Position numbers and translations under genes: made by a program
The notes under the pieces: model-generated
Told to the model about the DNA's origin: nothing
What the model saw: the letters and a program-made list of their open reading frames with translations, nothing else
Database searches by the model: none
Shown: positions 32,533-44,615 of the stretch, piece after piece
How the letters are laid out: every line of letters starts with the position of its first letter
Position numbering within the stretch: position 1 is the first letter of the stretch
Source: Arctopsyche grandis
Taxonomy: Eukaryota; Arthropoda; Insecta; Trichoptera; Hydropsychidae
NCBI RefSeq assembly: GCF_051622035.1
Contig: NC_135362.1
Span: 26,037,001-26,101,000, forward strand
DNA length: 64,000 nucleotides
Direction of reading: 5' to 3'

Positions 32533-35260
32533 ATGGACCTGATATGCGAGTTGGCGATAGATGCCAAGCAAGGAGCCTTGCGTGCCGTAAGATTCAATGG
32601 TAAGAAATGATTTCTGTTCGTACAATCAAGAACCATCAGCAGAATCCATTATACAGCATGGGGTGGAAAGAATTTGATGATTTGACACATAAAAATGAAT
32701 ACTTTCATTAATTTTCAAATTACTAATCGTCCACCCCGTGTACATATGAACTTATCCTCGTACAAATCCATCACCATATTTACGATCACATTCTCTCCAG
32801 TCGATGGCTCTTATTGTTTGACTTGCGGAAGTGACAAAAAGATCAAACTATGGAACCCGTATCGAAAGCTAATGTTGAAGTGTTACGGCGGCCATGGCAA
32901 CGAGGTTCTGGATGCAGCGGGATCCTGCGACAGCAGCCAGATCGTCTCGTGCAGTAGCGACAAATCAGTGATACTTTGGGACGTCAGCACAGGACAAACT
33001 ATCAGACACATACGCGGACACGGCGGTAGCGTTTGTTGCGTCAAGTCAGTACCCAATCAATACCATATAAAATAAAAATAGTCGACAAAAACTAATCATA
33101 CTCTCTGTAGATTCAACGAAGAATCTACAGTCGCCATTTCAGGTTCGCATGACAACACCGTCATGTGTTGGGACATGAGGACTAGAAAAAGCAGCCCGAT
33201 TCAAGCAAGTTTACCGACGCATTATCACTTTGTAATATTTGACGGTATTCTAAATTTTATTTGTATTTTGTTACAGACTTTGAACGATGCCAAGGATTGT
33301 ATAAGTTCGATTCAAATTTCGGATCATGAAATATTGACAAGTTCTTTTGACTGTCACACCAGGATTTACGATTTGAGGAATGGACAGATGTACTCCGATT
33401 TCATTGGCGGTGTGTTATATAGTATATTAACACTAAAAAATATACCTAGCTTTATCTGAAGACATTTGCACATATATATATGCATATATAATATCGATCT
33501 CAGGCTCCAAAGTCATCCAAAACACATATATGATCTAGGCTAGGGTATTATATACCAAATTTAATGGTTCTACATTGAAACTGTGGAGTTGCATGGCAAT
33601 CAAAATCACCTAACTTATAGTGTTTACACTCTGAGACTTTTTATCGAATAGCCCAGGTTCATATTATCCAAAAGAAACCCACCATCAATTTCAAATAATC
33701 CATCTAAACATACTGAGCAACAAAAAAAATATATCAGAGTGGAGACTAATCATTGCCTACTAAGTTTGGCCCACTGAATTCGAATATGATATTGATTTTC
33801 GTTGGTTCGCTCTTGTTTATGAGATATGAGCGATTAAAAAATTGCGCAGTTTTTTGGCTTTTGTTGTTTTTAACTCAAAATCTAGTATTGCTGTGTTCAA
33901 AGTGATTATCGGAATCAGGACCGCTCTTTAATTTTATCAACATTTGTATAAATCATATTGATAAAAAAAAAAATTCATTCAAGTAGTGCAAAAATCTTAT
34001 CTTGTGATAAATATTGTATGAGAAATATAGTGTTGAAAATTTTAATCACAATAAAAATTAATCAGAAAAACAGACAAAAAACCAAAACGTTTGGTTCTGA
34101 ACAGGACCAGATGACAAGAGAGACTGGACGTTTTCAAGTTCATTCATGAAAATATAGTGTTTTTACTCCCAATCCCACATCTAAAACATTGTTTTTTCGA
34201 TGACCAACCAATACTCAACATCCTTGAAGAAATACATCTGGCAGTTGCAAAGATAATAGAACATAAAAGACCTAGCTCTATGCGAACCAAAGCTATACCT
34301 GCTATCCCGTTATATCCCTGAATTATAATTTGGGTGTGTTACAAGTTGCAACTTGCAACAGTAATCCACAAGTATACAAGACAACCTAAACACATTTTTA
34401 AAAGTACAATGTCTTGTTTCGTATTTTTTAAGGAACATAATTTATTGACTCCCATTTATTTCGGCCGCCTGTGTGTGTTGCACACATTTGGTAGGCGCGT
34501 AATCAATATTCAGATGTTGTTTCTATTGATTGTGATTTTCTATTGCTTTAAAATACTTATTATTAATTATCTAGCAAATTTTTTAAGTCAAAAATATTAT
34601 TCGTGTATTTATTTGGCCAGTTTTTTATGTCACCGTGCTTATACGAATTGGTTTTCTACTTCAATGTTTTATTTTTATCTAAACGTACAAACTCGAGCGG
34701 TAATTTTAATGTTGTATAGTGTTGGGTGTATATGTATAATAGATAAAAACACTTTATAATTTTATATATTGTAATTTTTATTAATTTGTAATGACTTTTT
34801 TTTTTCATCTACTTTTAGCTTCAATTACATATGCTTCTTTAACACACGATGGACAATGTATAGTTATATCTTCAGCTGATAGTACAATAAGACTCATAGA
34901 AAAACAAACAGGAGAACTTTTAGCAACGTAAAAAATATATTTATATAATAATTATTATACATAATATAATGTTTGGATCAAATTTATCGGGATCAAATGA
35001 TTTTTTTTAGGTATTCCGGCCACAAGACTGAAGACTATTCAATAGAAAATTTAATCAGCAACACAGATTCGAACATCATGTCAGGATCGGCTTCTGGTGA
35101 AATTTGGTGTTGGGATTTGATGACGTCGAAAGTCGTCAGGCGCTACTATCATTCAGCGGACTCGGTGGTACATTCTTTGACTGGGCATCCAAACAAAGAC
35201 ATATTCATCAGTGCGTCTAAAGGAGAATTTAAATTGTGGACTCCTCCAGAAGATAAATAA
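32533..35260 (+). CDS. WDR83: WD repeat-containing protein 83 (MORG1)
   Basis: Six exons give a complete 298-residue protein: 32533-32599, 32801-33044, 33111-33204, 33277-33409, 34819-34927 and 35011-35260. All phases agree. It is a seven-bladed WD40 propeller. Blade-ending motifs visible are KIKLWNP, SVILWDV, TVMCWDM, TRIYDL, TIRLIEK, EIWCWDL and FKLWTP. The N-terminus (MDLICELAIDAKQGALRAV) and CLTCGSDKKIKLWNPY match the family, whose human member is ~315 residues. WDR83/MORG1 is known as an ERK-pathway scaffold and a spliceosome-associated protein. The third intron (33205-33276) uses a GC donor (CAA|gcaagt...ttacag). A GT donor three bases later would break the frame. Intron 4 (1.4 kb) holds repeats E and F. 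The stop overlaps an AATAAA, and ANKRD49 ends 21 bp downstream on the other strand. Confidence 0.95.
33490..33850 (+). repeat. Repeats F and E in WDR83 intron 4
   Basis: 33500-33600 (TATACCAAATTTAATGGTTC) is related to 5440-5640. 33712-33850 (ACTGAGCAACAAAAAAAATA ... CCCACTGAATTCGAATATGA) is related to 12840-12990. The rest of the intron (33851-34818) is AT-rich with no recognised element. Confidence 0.55.
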
Positions 35261-35281
35261 ATATGTTCTACAGTAAAATTA

Positions 35282-38266
35282 CTATTCATCTATATGTTCA
35301 TCTATATATGGATTGACGGTGAATTCTTGCGATTTGATGTAAGTAATAGCCGGAGCTGCCATGTCGAACAAGTACTCGTGAACTCCGGACCTTCGCGCGA
35401 TATCCTTCGGCACATCTCCTGTCTTGTTTAACACAAACGGGTCGATATCGGGATGAAGCAATATCAACTGCACCATTTTCCAACAGTGACTCAAAGAAGT
35501 TGCGATGTGTAACGGCGTTTGATCTACAATTCGAATTAATAAAATCTTATATACAGACATAAAAGTTGTTTCATTTGAATATGTATCAGTAGTCAGTGCT
35601 GTCATCTGGAACGGTCTCCGTGACGAGACAGAATGTTCAATTACAGAAAACGCAAATATCGGAAGGCAAAGATCGAAAATCGAAAGATCTTAAGTCGAAA
35701 GATCAAAAAAAATGGTGCATGGTAAACGGTACATACTCACTTAATTTGCGCGAGCAGGATACAACAGGAACAAGAGGAACAGGCTTTTCCTCCCGTATTA
35801 ATGTGCGCGAGAATACGGGAGGAAAAGCATGTTCCTCTTGTTCCTGTTGTATCCTGCTCGCGCAAATTAAGTGAGTATGTACCGTTTACCATGCACCATT
35901 TTTTTTTGAGCTTTCGATTTTCGATCTTTGCCTTCCGATATTTGTGTTTTCTGTAATTTAACATTCTGTCTCGTCACGTAGACCCCATTTGGAAACCCCT
36001 TATTCAAATATTTGTTTTGAAACTGAATGACACGTAAATTGAGGGGATAAAACAGAGCTTGCAGTTTACCATAGACGGTGTTTTTCCTGTTGAAACAAAG
36101 CAACTGCTTTTGTCTACTACTGTAAACAAAAGAAGACAGTTGGAGCTGTGTATCCAAAAGGTTGCTCAAAAAAGCGTTTTAAAACTAGACTCGCACTCAA
36201 GACTAAATGAGATAAATCTATTCCTCCAAATATTGAGTAAACTATTCAATCCATCTGTAGCAGGTACAAAATCTAATACTAATGTTAAAGAAACAGTTTT
36301 GTTTTTTAGAAACCTGCCATTGTTTAATGTATTCACAGAGGCTCAATGTTTGAAAGGATATCAGCACTTTTTTAGACAAGTAATATAGAGAATTTAAAGT
36401 GAATCCACTCCGGATATATTGCTATTATTGATGGCAACAAAAATTAAATATGAAGAGTTTGGTTGCGCCATTCTGAAATCTATTTGGTGTCCCGTCAATA
36501 GTGTGGATGCTGAAAGGTATTTTAGTAAATACAATATAATTGTTACCGATCGTTGCACGAATCTCAAAAAATAATCTGTAGAAATATGCTCCATGATGAT
36601 TTTTAATAAATTTTAATTGGTATTTTATTTTTATATTCATGTTTTTTTCATTGTAATTTTAATTCCAAAACATTTTTGAATTTTTCTATTATTTTTTAAT
36701 TGTCTTTAAATTGTATATATGTATATAAATTTTATTAAAATTCATCGAAATTTTTTATTATTTAAAATTAAACTCTTCATAAAAATAGATGCTAAAATTG
36801 AACATTTTTAATGCCCTAAAACGCTAAAATGCAAAATGAAAATGCTAAAATTGACAAAAATAGATGCCCAAAATACGTGTCTCTACTAATAAGTATTGAA
36901 TCAACCTCCGGAACTGTGAGCATTGACGTCAGCGCCTGCGGCAAAGAGTCGGCCTATACAATCTGGATGATTCCAGTGGCACGCTGAGTGCAATGGCTGC
37001 CAGCCCATTTTAGTTCGAGCCGACACGTTTGCACCATACGATAGTAATACATCTATGATATCTAAGTGGTTGTTATAGCAAGCTCTGTAAATAAATAAAC
37101 AAATTAATCAAATTCATAACAAAATTCAATATTTTACTAGCAACATTGTTAAAAACCTATGCAATGGAGTGTATGAGTCATCGTCGATGACGTTGTTGAG
37201 TTCGGAATTACTTTCAAGCAGACTTCTTAAGACGTCGACCTTTCCATTTTCAGCAGCCCATAGTATTTCCTTTTCCGGAGTTTCTGAAACAGATGAATAT
37301 ATTTTTAATAAAGCAAATAAATTATATTGAATTTCATTGAGACATCTATGGATTTAGACTTGTACATAAATTTTTACACATTGTACATAAATCAAATTCA
37401 GATATTTGTGACAGCGCATAGGATGACTTTTGCCAATTTGAGGAACCGTTTCAACAATGAAATCAGATAAATTTGGCAAACTCTGATAAGAAACGATCGA
37501 CAAATATCCAAGTGTAACCACCAGTATTAACCCTTTGCCCGCGGCAATAAATATAGCGAACAAGCCCTGTACGCGACACCTTTTTCGCGAATTTGGCAAT
37601 CGAGTTTTCGACCTTAAATACAGATTTTAATATTTAATCAAGTAACCAGATATGTTAATTAACACAAAGTATTATTTTAAACAATAAAATACATAATATA
37701 TCTCGTAGTTTTGGATTAATTGTCAAATAATCATTCTTTCTAATTGTATGAATACGTGACGTCACATAAACGAGGTTTCAGTATGATTCCACAAAAAACA
37801 AATTTTTAACTGGTATATATTCATTTTAAGCAAATTGAATAGATGGCATTCAACTCTCAGTAATATAGTCAACCAATTTTGAATCTTAAAACAGTTGAAA
37901 TAGGCGCATATAAGCCTCAAAATCCCGTGCAAAGTTCATAAATTCTATGGAAGACAGCAGCGCTACAGACTTGTCGCCCAAAGCTTCCATAAAAGACGGC
38001 CGCAGACCAACGGTTAAAGATTAGCACGGGATCGAACCCAGTAATGTCTCGGTGCTAAACGTAAACGCAACTTTGCTGGCTTTGAATGTACCGTGTGGAT
38101 TCGTCTCTTCGGTAACACCCTGGTCGGCATCAGCGTCGTCCCAACCAGAGACGAACATGCCTCTAGTTTCTGGAGAATTCTTCTTCTTCTTGATCTCCTC
38201 GCTGAGGCGGGACATGTTGCTTGGATTCAACACGTCCCGTTCCTCATCAGAACTTATGTCACCCAT
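35282..38266 (-). CDS. ANKRD49: Ankyrin repeat domain-containing protein 49
   Basis: Four minus-strand exons give a complete 240-residue protein: 38092-38266, 37157-37283, 36906-37084 and 35282-35523. The human protein is 239 residues. Splice phases (1, 2, 1) all agree, and each donor is GT and each acceptor AG. The N-terminal region is acidic (MGDISSDEERD, GWDDADADQ). Then comes ETPEKEILWAAENGKVDVL, then ankyrin units DDDSYTPLHRACYNNHLDII, MGWQPLHSACHWNHPDCIGR and DQTPLHIATSLSHCWKMVQL. The C-terminus KDIARRSGVHEYLFDM matches the ANKRD49 signature DIARRTxxYxYLFE. In mammals ANKRD49 is reported as a nuclear protein with a role in male germ cells; its role here is inferred by family only. The 38092 donor was chosen because it alone gives a phase matching exon 2. 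The last intron carries a MITE-B and an hAT remnant, and the first a SINE. Confidence 0.93.
35613..35984. mobile_element. MITE-B fold-back element, complete
   Basis: Long arms begin GGTCTCCGTGACGAGACAGA and end with its inverse CTGTCTCGTCACGTAGACC. Length 372 bp. Flanks CATCTGGAA (before) and CATTTGGAA (after) may be a 9-bp target duplication. It lies in the last ANKRD49 intron. Confidence 0.85.
36059..36610 (+). pseudogene. hAT transposase C-terminal remnant
   Basis: The first frame (36059-36388) includes LELCIQKVAQKSVLKLDSHS and FLQILSKLFNPS. After a stop the theme resumes at 36431 with KIKYEEFGCAILKSIW, then NSVDAERYFSKYNIIVTDRC and TNLKK. That is the hAT dimerisation motif (C-P-x-N-S-x-x-E-R-x-F-S). 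Stops and a frameshift at 36570 make it dead. No element ends are clear. It lies antisense in an ANKRD49 intron. Confidence 0.8.
37336..37530 (-). repeat. SINE family 1, minus orientation, in ANKRD49 intron 1
   Basis: Reversed, it gives CTGGTGGTTACACTTGGATA, TTTGCCAAATTTATCTGATT and GTTGAAACGGTTCCTCAAAT, ending with ATAGATGTCTCAATG. Head and tail are missing. It is followed by TTAACCCTTTGCCCGCGG, which could be another TTAA-type element end. Confidence 0.75.
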
Positions 38267-39053
38267 ACTTTCACCTGCGATAAAAAAGTAATTAAATATC
38301 GAATATATTGAAACTGGTTAAGATGTTTGCGTTTTACTTCAGTTTGAAAAACATAATGTTTTAAAGATGTATGTTTTTTTACACATACAAATTCCGAAGC
38401 TACGAACAATAGAAAATAACCTAAAAACGTAATCTGATCGAACGACATGAATATACATATTTTATCTCACCAAAATCTTACAAAACGAATGATTTGAGTA
38501 ATACAATCATGCATTTAAAAAATGGTTAAAATAATCACCACAATTATAAAAAAATAACAGCCAAACTTGAACTGTCAAACTGACAGTAAATCACTCTTGC
38601 CAACAATAATTCATATCAGCAAAACTTGCAGATTTTTCATCAATTTTGCACGCGTTTATAATTGAAATCCAGTCAGTAAAGTAAGATGTTAGTCATATAG
38701 TCTTCTCAAAAATTAAACATATTGAGAACTATCTAAATATATGTATTTGTATAAATTACGCGAAAGCTTTCAACAAAAATGTACAGTTTGTACATATTTT
38801 AACACCTTGTGGAAACCTAAGGGAAACGCTACAGTTATTAGCTAAGAAGCTTATTGAAAAGATTAGCTAATTTGAAAAAAAAATCAGTTTTTAAAAATCA
38901 ATAAGATTGCTTGATGATATTTCCAAATAATTTTTGTATCCTCAATTTTAAATGATGGCTCCTGTTTGTTATTAACTACTAGCACTATGTTTACTAATTC
39001 ACAATCAATTAATGTAATGTTTTTCTACCTACTTATTGTTTTAGTTTGTAAGT
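38267..39053. other. ANKRD49 5' flank
   Basis: A possible 5'-UTR acceptor (tttatcgcag, minus strand) lies near 38276, 10 bases before the ATG. No upstream exon is defined. No other gene is seen. Confidence 0.35.
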
Positions 39054-39249
39054 GGATTATTGCGCAAATTGTAATCGCGCGCACAACATTCGTTGTCACA
39101 AAAATCGTAAATACTGAATATCTGGCAATCGAGTTTTCGTTAGTATAATATTTCACGTGTCTTGCTTTCGATTGATGGAGTTTTCAGGTGCCAGATCGAG
39201 ATTTAAGTGACGGGCGCGGGATCACTTTATGCTGAATAATCGCCGAACC
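39054..39249 (+). mobile_element. MITE-A
   Basis: GGATTATTGCGCAAATTGTA at the left and TGAATAATCGCCGAACC at the right. About 196 bp. Confidence 0.75.
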
Positions 39250-39284
39250 ATTTTGGTCACAGGCAAACTAAAAGAATGCTAAAA

Positions 39285-39462
39285 GGATTATTACGCACAT
39301 TGCGATTGCACAAAAAAAAACAATCTTTGCCACGAAAATCGCGAATGCGGAATATTTAGCACCCGAGTTTTCAATAGTATGATGAACTTTTGCCAGATGT
39401 TCCGTGATAGCGATCTTAGTGACTTTTGTGCACAAGCGTTTTATGCGCAATAATCACCGAAT
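39285..39462 (+). mobile_element. MITE-A, second of a close pair
   Basis: GGATTATTACGCACATTGCG at the left and GCGCAATAATCACCGAATT at the right. Same orientation as the copy 35 bp upstream. Confidence 0.75.
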
Positions 39463-39565
39463 TAAAAGACTATATCAAATAAGTAAATACACTAGTTAAT
39501 CAATAAATAGCACAGTTTTCTCGAAATTTTTATTTTATTTTATTTTTTTACTATTTTTAATTTAT

Positions 39566-39736
39566 ACCTGGAAGGCCTAACAGGTAACCCCAATGCGCCT
39601 TCCTGGCCAGAAACACTCACATAGAGATCTATTGTCAAATATGTAAATTTGCAGCATTTTTAAAAAATTCAGTGAAATTCTGATCGACCTGGAGTCACAA
39701 ATCAGAAACATTATATGCTAACCACTAGTGTATTCT
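39566..39736 (-). repeat. SINE family 1, minus orientation, internally deleted
   Basis: The tail hairpin comes first (ACCTGGAAGGCCTAACAGGT...GCGCCTTCCTGGCC). After it come TTTGCAGCATTTTT and part of the body GATCGACCTGGAGTCACAAA, ending at the head-side CTGCTGG. Most of the body is deleted. Confidence 0.7.
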
Positions 39737-39804
39737 GCTGGTTAAATAAACATTATACTATTTTGCTTGAGAATCTAAATAATAAACAAATAAGAAAAAA
39801 TCGG

Positions 39805-40066
39805 TAAACGGACTACTAGTCATATGTAAACCAGTCACAGAACAACCGGTCGTTCTAGATCGGTCACACGTGATCACCCGTCACACTAAAACTGGTCACA
39901 CCCTAAAATCGGTAAATCAGTTTTCTCGTGACCGATTTTAGGGTGTGACCAGTTTTCTCGTGACCAGTTTTAGGTTGTGACCAGACGGGTGATCACGTGT
40001 GACCGATCTAGAGCGACCGGTTGTCCTGTGACCGGTTCACATTTGACTAGTAATCACCGAACCAAA
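39805..40066. mobile_element. Palindromic repeat upstream of first ZAD gene
   Basis: The arms contain CAACCGGTCGTTCTAGATCG / CGATCTAGAGCGACCGGTTG and ACACGTGATCACCCGTC with its inverse. They are joined by a GTGACCGATTTTAGGGTGTG repeat. About 260 bp. The right end TAATCACCGAACC is shared with MITE-A. It ends ~115 bp before the ZAD start codon. Confidence 0.75.
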
Positions 40067-40182
40067 AAATCATTTGTTATCGTTTTGGTTTATAGCTGTA
40101 AGCCGTGTTTAATTTGGACCAATAATTAATCAGAGGATCATGGGCTCAGCTTCTTGTAAATTGTCATAAAGCTTTTTGCGAG

Positions 40183-42169
40183 ATGGAGTGCAGACTTTGC
40201 CTTTGCCCTGTTCCAGCCGAGTCTTCCGTCTCCATTCATGACAAACCTCAATCCCTGGTCGAACGCATTTGGACTAGCTGTCAGCTACGAGTCGGTTCGA
40301 TTTCTTTTAACTTATACCATCTGATTAGTCAGTCTCGTTACTTCTACATCATTTGCAGGTTGAGATTGATGACGGATTGCCTGATACGATATGTCCAACG
40401 TGTGACAGTAATTTGGAATTACTCGGTAGCTTTCGAAAAGTTTGTATTCGAAGTGCTGAAACATCCAAACCGAAATTAAATAAATGTTTGCAGATCAAAC
40501 CGGAAGAAACTTTGCTTGAAGATTTAGTATGGGAGAATGAGCCGGGTGTTAATTCCTCAGAAAATAATGACAAAATAAGTAAAGAGAAATCGAATGCTTC
40601 AAAAGTAAGCGATTCCTAAAAAAACATTAATTTAATTAAAAATATAAATTCACCGTTATTGGTGTCTCATCTCACTATAAAAATATCACACACTTGTATG
40701 ACGTTTGATTTATTTTACAGATCCACTCAGGAAAAGCTACTTCTGATCACAATACGGAAATAATAATCGATATTGAACCTCCATTACCGGAAACTGCAGA
40801 TAAAATATTTTCCACACATTCTATTATGTTCAAATGTAACATTTGTTTAAAATCATTTGCTAGAAAATCTTACCTTGTGGACCACGAAAGATCTCATACT
40901 GGAGAAAAGCCACATAAATGTGATATATGTTTAAAAACGTTCACTCAAAAGTCAAGTCTTTCCACACATAAAAGATCTCATACTGGGGAAAAGCCATACA
41001 AATGTAACACATGTATAAAATCGTTTGCTACAAAATCTATCCTTGTGGCACATGAAAAATCTCACACCGGGTTAAAACCGCATAAATGTGATATTTGTTT
41101 AAAATCATTTACTCAAAAGTCTTACCTTGTGGGACATATCAGTTCTCATAGTGGTGTATTTCCACACAAATGTAAAATTTGTTTAAAATCATATACAAAA
41201 AAATCGAACCTTGCAATACATGAAAGATCTCACGCTGAACAAAAACCGTACAATTGCCTTGTTTGTTTTAAATCATTTGTTATGAAATGTGAGTTTGTGA
41301 GACATGAAAGATCTCATACTGGGGAAAAGCCTTACCAATGTGATGTTTGTTCAAAATCGTTTACTCAAAAAGGTAGTGTTGCTGTACACATGAAAACGCA
41401 CACCGGAGAAAAACCTTTCCAGTGTGATATTTGTTTAAAATCATACGCTATAAAATATGACCTTGTGAGACATGAAAGATCTCACACTGGAGACAAACCT
41501 TACAAATGTAACATTTGTTTAAAATCATTTGCTATAAAATCTTATTTTTTGAGACATGAAAAATCTCATACTAGAGAAAAACCATACAAATGTGATATTT
41601 GCCTCAAATTATTTGCTCAAAATAATAGTTTGGATGTACACATGAGATCTCACTCCGGCATAAAACCGTTCAATTGTAAGATTTGTTTGAAACCATTTGC
41701 TAAAAAATCTTACCTTGTGGTACACGAAAAATCACACACTAGGCAAAATTTATTCAAATGTGATATTTGCTTGAAATCATTCACTCAAAAGTCTTACATT
41801 TCCAGGCATATGATGTCGCATACTGGGGAAAAGCCGTTCAAATGTAGCATGTGCTTAAAATCCTTTGCTACAAAATCTGAATTCGGAAGACATGAAAGAT
41901 CTCATTCCGGGGAAAAGCCACACAAATGTGATATTTGCTTCAAATCATATACTCAAAAGTCTAGCCTTTCCGTACATAAATTGTCTCACAGTCGAATAAA
42001 GCCACACAAGTGTGATGTTTGCTTAAAATCATTTACTACAAAATCTGACTTTGTGAAACATAAAAGATCTCATACTGGGGAAAAGCCATACAGTTGTAAT
42101 ATTTGCCTAAAATCATTTACTCAAAATTCTGGCCTTTCCACGCATAAGATATCTCATAAAACCACATAA
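40183..42169 (+). CDS. ZAD-domain C2H2 zinc-finger protein 1 (16 fingers)
   Basis: Three exons (40183-40290, 40359-40604, 40721-42169) join in phase 0 to encode 600 residues. Donors are CGA|gtcggt and AAAA|gtaagc; acceptors are tttgcag and ttttacag. Exons 1-2 encode a ZAD dimerisation domain with paired cysteines MECRLC near the start and ICPTC after the first intron. A linker follows, with DLVWEN and the conserved EIIIDIEPPLP. Exon 3 encodes 16 consecutive fingers at 28-residue spacing (CxxC, HxxxH) with TGEKP-type linkers. ZAD zinc-finger proteins are insect nuclear DNA-binding proteins, some acting in chromatin or oogenesis; the target of this one is unknown. AATAAA overlaps the stop. It is the left-most of three tandem paralogues and the most diverged. 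Confidence 0.93.
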
Positions 42170-43401
42170 ATAAAGATTATTTAAAGGTTTTATGACGCCA
42201 TCTTGTGAGTTGGGACCGATTTGGCCACGTTGGTGGCTGCTACTTTACTTCCGTCACATCAAATAGTCATGTTTACAATAATACCGTGATTTCATTCCTT
42301 TCGTCCCACAATTTGTTTAAGATTAATTGCCAAAAAATCTGGCGAACTTTCTTAAATATATACAACAGTGGCTGTTCGTAGGCAATATTTTGCATGTATG
42401 TACCTGTATATAGGTTCTTCATACAAAACCGATTTGATTGGCTGCTGCAGTACCTCAATTCGTATGGACCATGCCTTAAATATATTCTACACACTATTGT
42501 AAATGTATAGAATCTATACATCTAATAAATATATATAAACTATGTATATTGGTCACATTTTTCATTTGTTCTATTCATTTACTTTATATGTTGATAGAAA
42601 TTAGCGGAGTGTTGGGGCGGAGCTCAGTACAATGGAGGAATGGGGTTTAACTAGGTATTGCATCACCAGTAAATCGCCAAAATTTCGCCATCAATGATTA
42701 CCAGAAATTACATATACAGGCATATTATTGCATTAAAATCGATGCAAATGGGGCGTATTGTGGACTAGGTAGTCTGGATTTTTGTTTATTTTCAGTATAA
42801 AATGTCTAAAATTTTGAGCAGGATAAATAGAAGGTATGCAAGGCAGTAAACTCGTCATATTTATCTTTTGTTATAGGTCTTGAAATGTTAAACAGTGGTA
42901 ACATAGTAATAGTAACTCATTAATATTAGTAATAGTTATCTTGTACAACCACTGATGTATTCGTAAGAGTGGCTACACTGATGCATGCTTAAGAGTGGCA
43001 ACACAGACCAACCAAGTCATAATAAATACGACCAGACGGTTGTTTCAATTATTATTATAAACTAGTGTCGGGCCCGTTGATTTCATTACAAATTATTACA
43101 AATGGACTCATTTATTTATTTTTAATTATTTACGGTTCTGTCTAGGTTAACTTTTTAGGAAAAGTACCCACATACAGTTGTCTAATCCACGTAATTCTTT
43201 TCATGTACCCGTAATGGGAGAAACTATTTACCGTTTAACTTGAATTTGCATGTGTTTAATTATTTAACTTCCAATTCTTCAACGTTTTTTTATAGAACTA
43301 CTTTTTTTTAGAACTGTTGAATTCAGATATTTTATATATGTTGACTACACCAAAATTGTATTCCGTGAGTGACCAAGAGATGCCAATGATTTCTTTATTT
43401 A
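42170..43401. other. Intergenic, nothing firm
   Basis: Contains an ACTAGTGTCGGGCCCGTTGA repeat-end word at about 43062. No gene. Confidence 0.35.
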
Positions 43402-43550
43402 TTTAAATCAATGATTTCTTCCCCAACAGTGAAGTTTTTTTCATATATATTTTTTTAAGAATGGTAAAAACTGCACATAATTGCCAACGTAGGTGGATGA
43501 TAATTTCTTAAATTATGTACATAAGATGTAAATAATAGATTAATAAAAAC
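43402..43550 (+). repeat. Segmental-duplication copy upstream of ZAD gene 2
   Basis: The stretch AAATCAATGATTTCTTCCCC...GTAGGTGGATGATAATTT matches 50089-50250 upstream of ZAD gene 3, with modest divergence. It marks the left part of the duplicated unit. Confidence 0.75.
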
Positions 43551-43657
43551 ATATGATTTCTGGGGTAAACGGATTATTTCGCGCATACGACAAACATTGC
43601 CACGAAATCATTAATACGGAATATCTGGCTCTTAAGTTCGCGTGTGTAGTTCTAGAT

Positions 43658-44615
43658 CAGTGATTCTTAACCTTTTCAATGAGCCGCACCCCTTTGAATC
43701 TGAAAATATGTTCCCGCACCCCCTTGAAAAATGAGTTTTGGAATCTTTAATTTAGAAAAATACATTTATTGCAAGCTTTTTTTTCTTAGCGCACAGATAT
43801 GCCACTTGATAGAACACTTTTAACAAGGACTTATGAATTTTTGCGCCACATAATTTTGTGTTTGTACCACTAACATCAAATCGAGCCTTCTTTGACTTCA
43901 ACATGTTCAGACTATGGCCTGCACCTTCACCACCATGCACATTGTTGAAATGTTCCAACAACTTTGATGGTTTAAAATTGGAGTTTGACAACATCTTGGA
44001 ACATAAGATGCATTGAGGTCGTTGTGTATCATCTTTTTATGTTGTACAAGTGAATCCGTAACCAACTTAATTGTCTTTCCACTGGCGTTTTTTTGACATG
44101 GCGGGGTTTACTACGGTCAATTAAATAATAATTAGAAATAATGTAAATTCTTACGTTTGTGTGATCATTATATCCTATTCGGGCTTTAATCACTGAACAA
44201 TTAAGTATATATCTGTTTCTGCTTTAAAATGGTAGATAACGTTAGCAATCAAACTTTCGTGTGTATACACATGCTAGTCTCAAGAAAATTTTTGCTATAC
44301 TGCCACTGTCGCACAAACAATTGTAAACAGTATACCAGTAGAGACGACGGTGTGCAAATTCTGAGAAAACTTTCGTTATTATTTGCGAGAATTGAGGATA
44401 GAGCAAGATGCGATATCCTGACATAAATTATATTATTTTAGTTACAAGGACTCATGCCCTTTCGTCACGAAAAAAATTGGCCGATGACATCGAATATAAA
44501 AATAGTTTTCAAATATCACAAAACTAAATTTATTTTGTTAGAAACTACTCCCGTAGCCCCTGATATACCTTCTCGCACCCCATGGGGTACCTGCACTCCC
44601 AGCTAAAAACCACTG
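43658..44615 (-). mobile_element. hAT transposon, truncated, nested in MITE-A
   Basis: Ends CAGTGATTCTTAAC and, reversed from the right, CAGTGGTTTTTAGC are inverted repeats of the CAGTGGTTCTCAAC hAT type. The 8-bp flanks TTCTAGAT and GTCTACAT match at six bases, consistent with the hAT nTCTAnAn preference. CCGCACCCCC/GGGGTGCG blocks lie inside both ends. 958 bp; only the BED-finger part of a transposase remains. Confidence 0.85.
43752..44030 (-). pseudogene. hAT transposase BED zinc-finger remnant
   Basis: The minus strand reads RPQCILCSKMLSNSNFKPSK then LLEHFNNVHG. This is a C-x2-C...H-x4-H BED finger of the ZBED5/SCAND3-like hAT type. The frame continues to KSLLKVFYQVAYLCAKKKK, where the catalytic domain normally starts, then stops at 43752. 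Confidence 0.8.
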
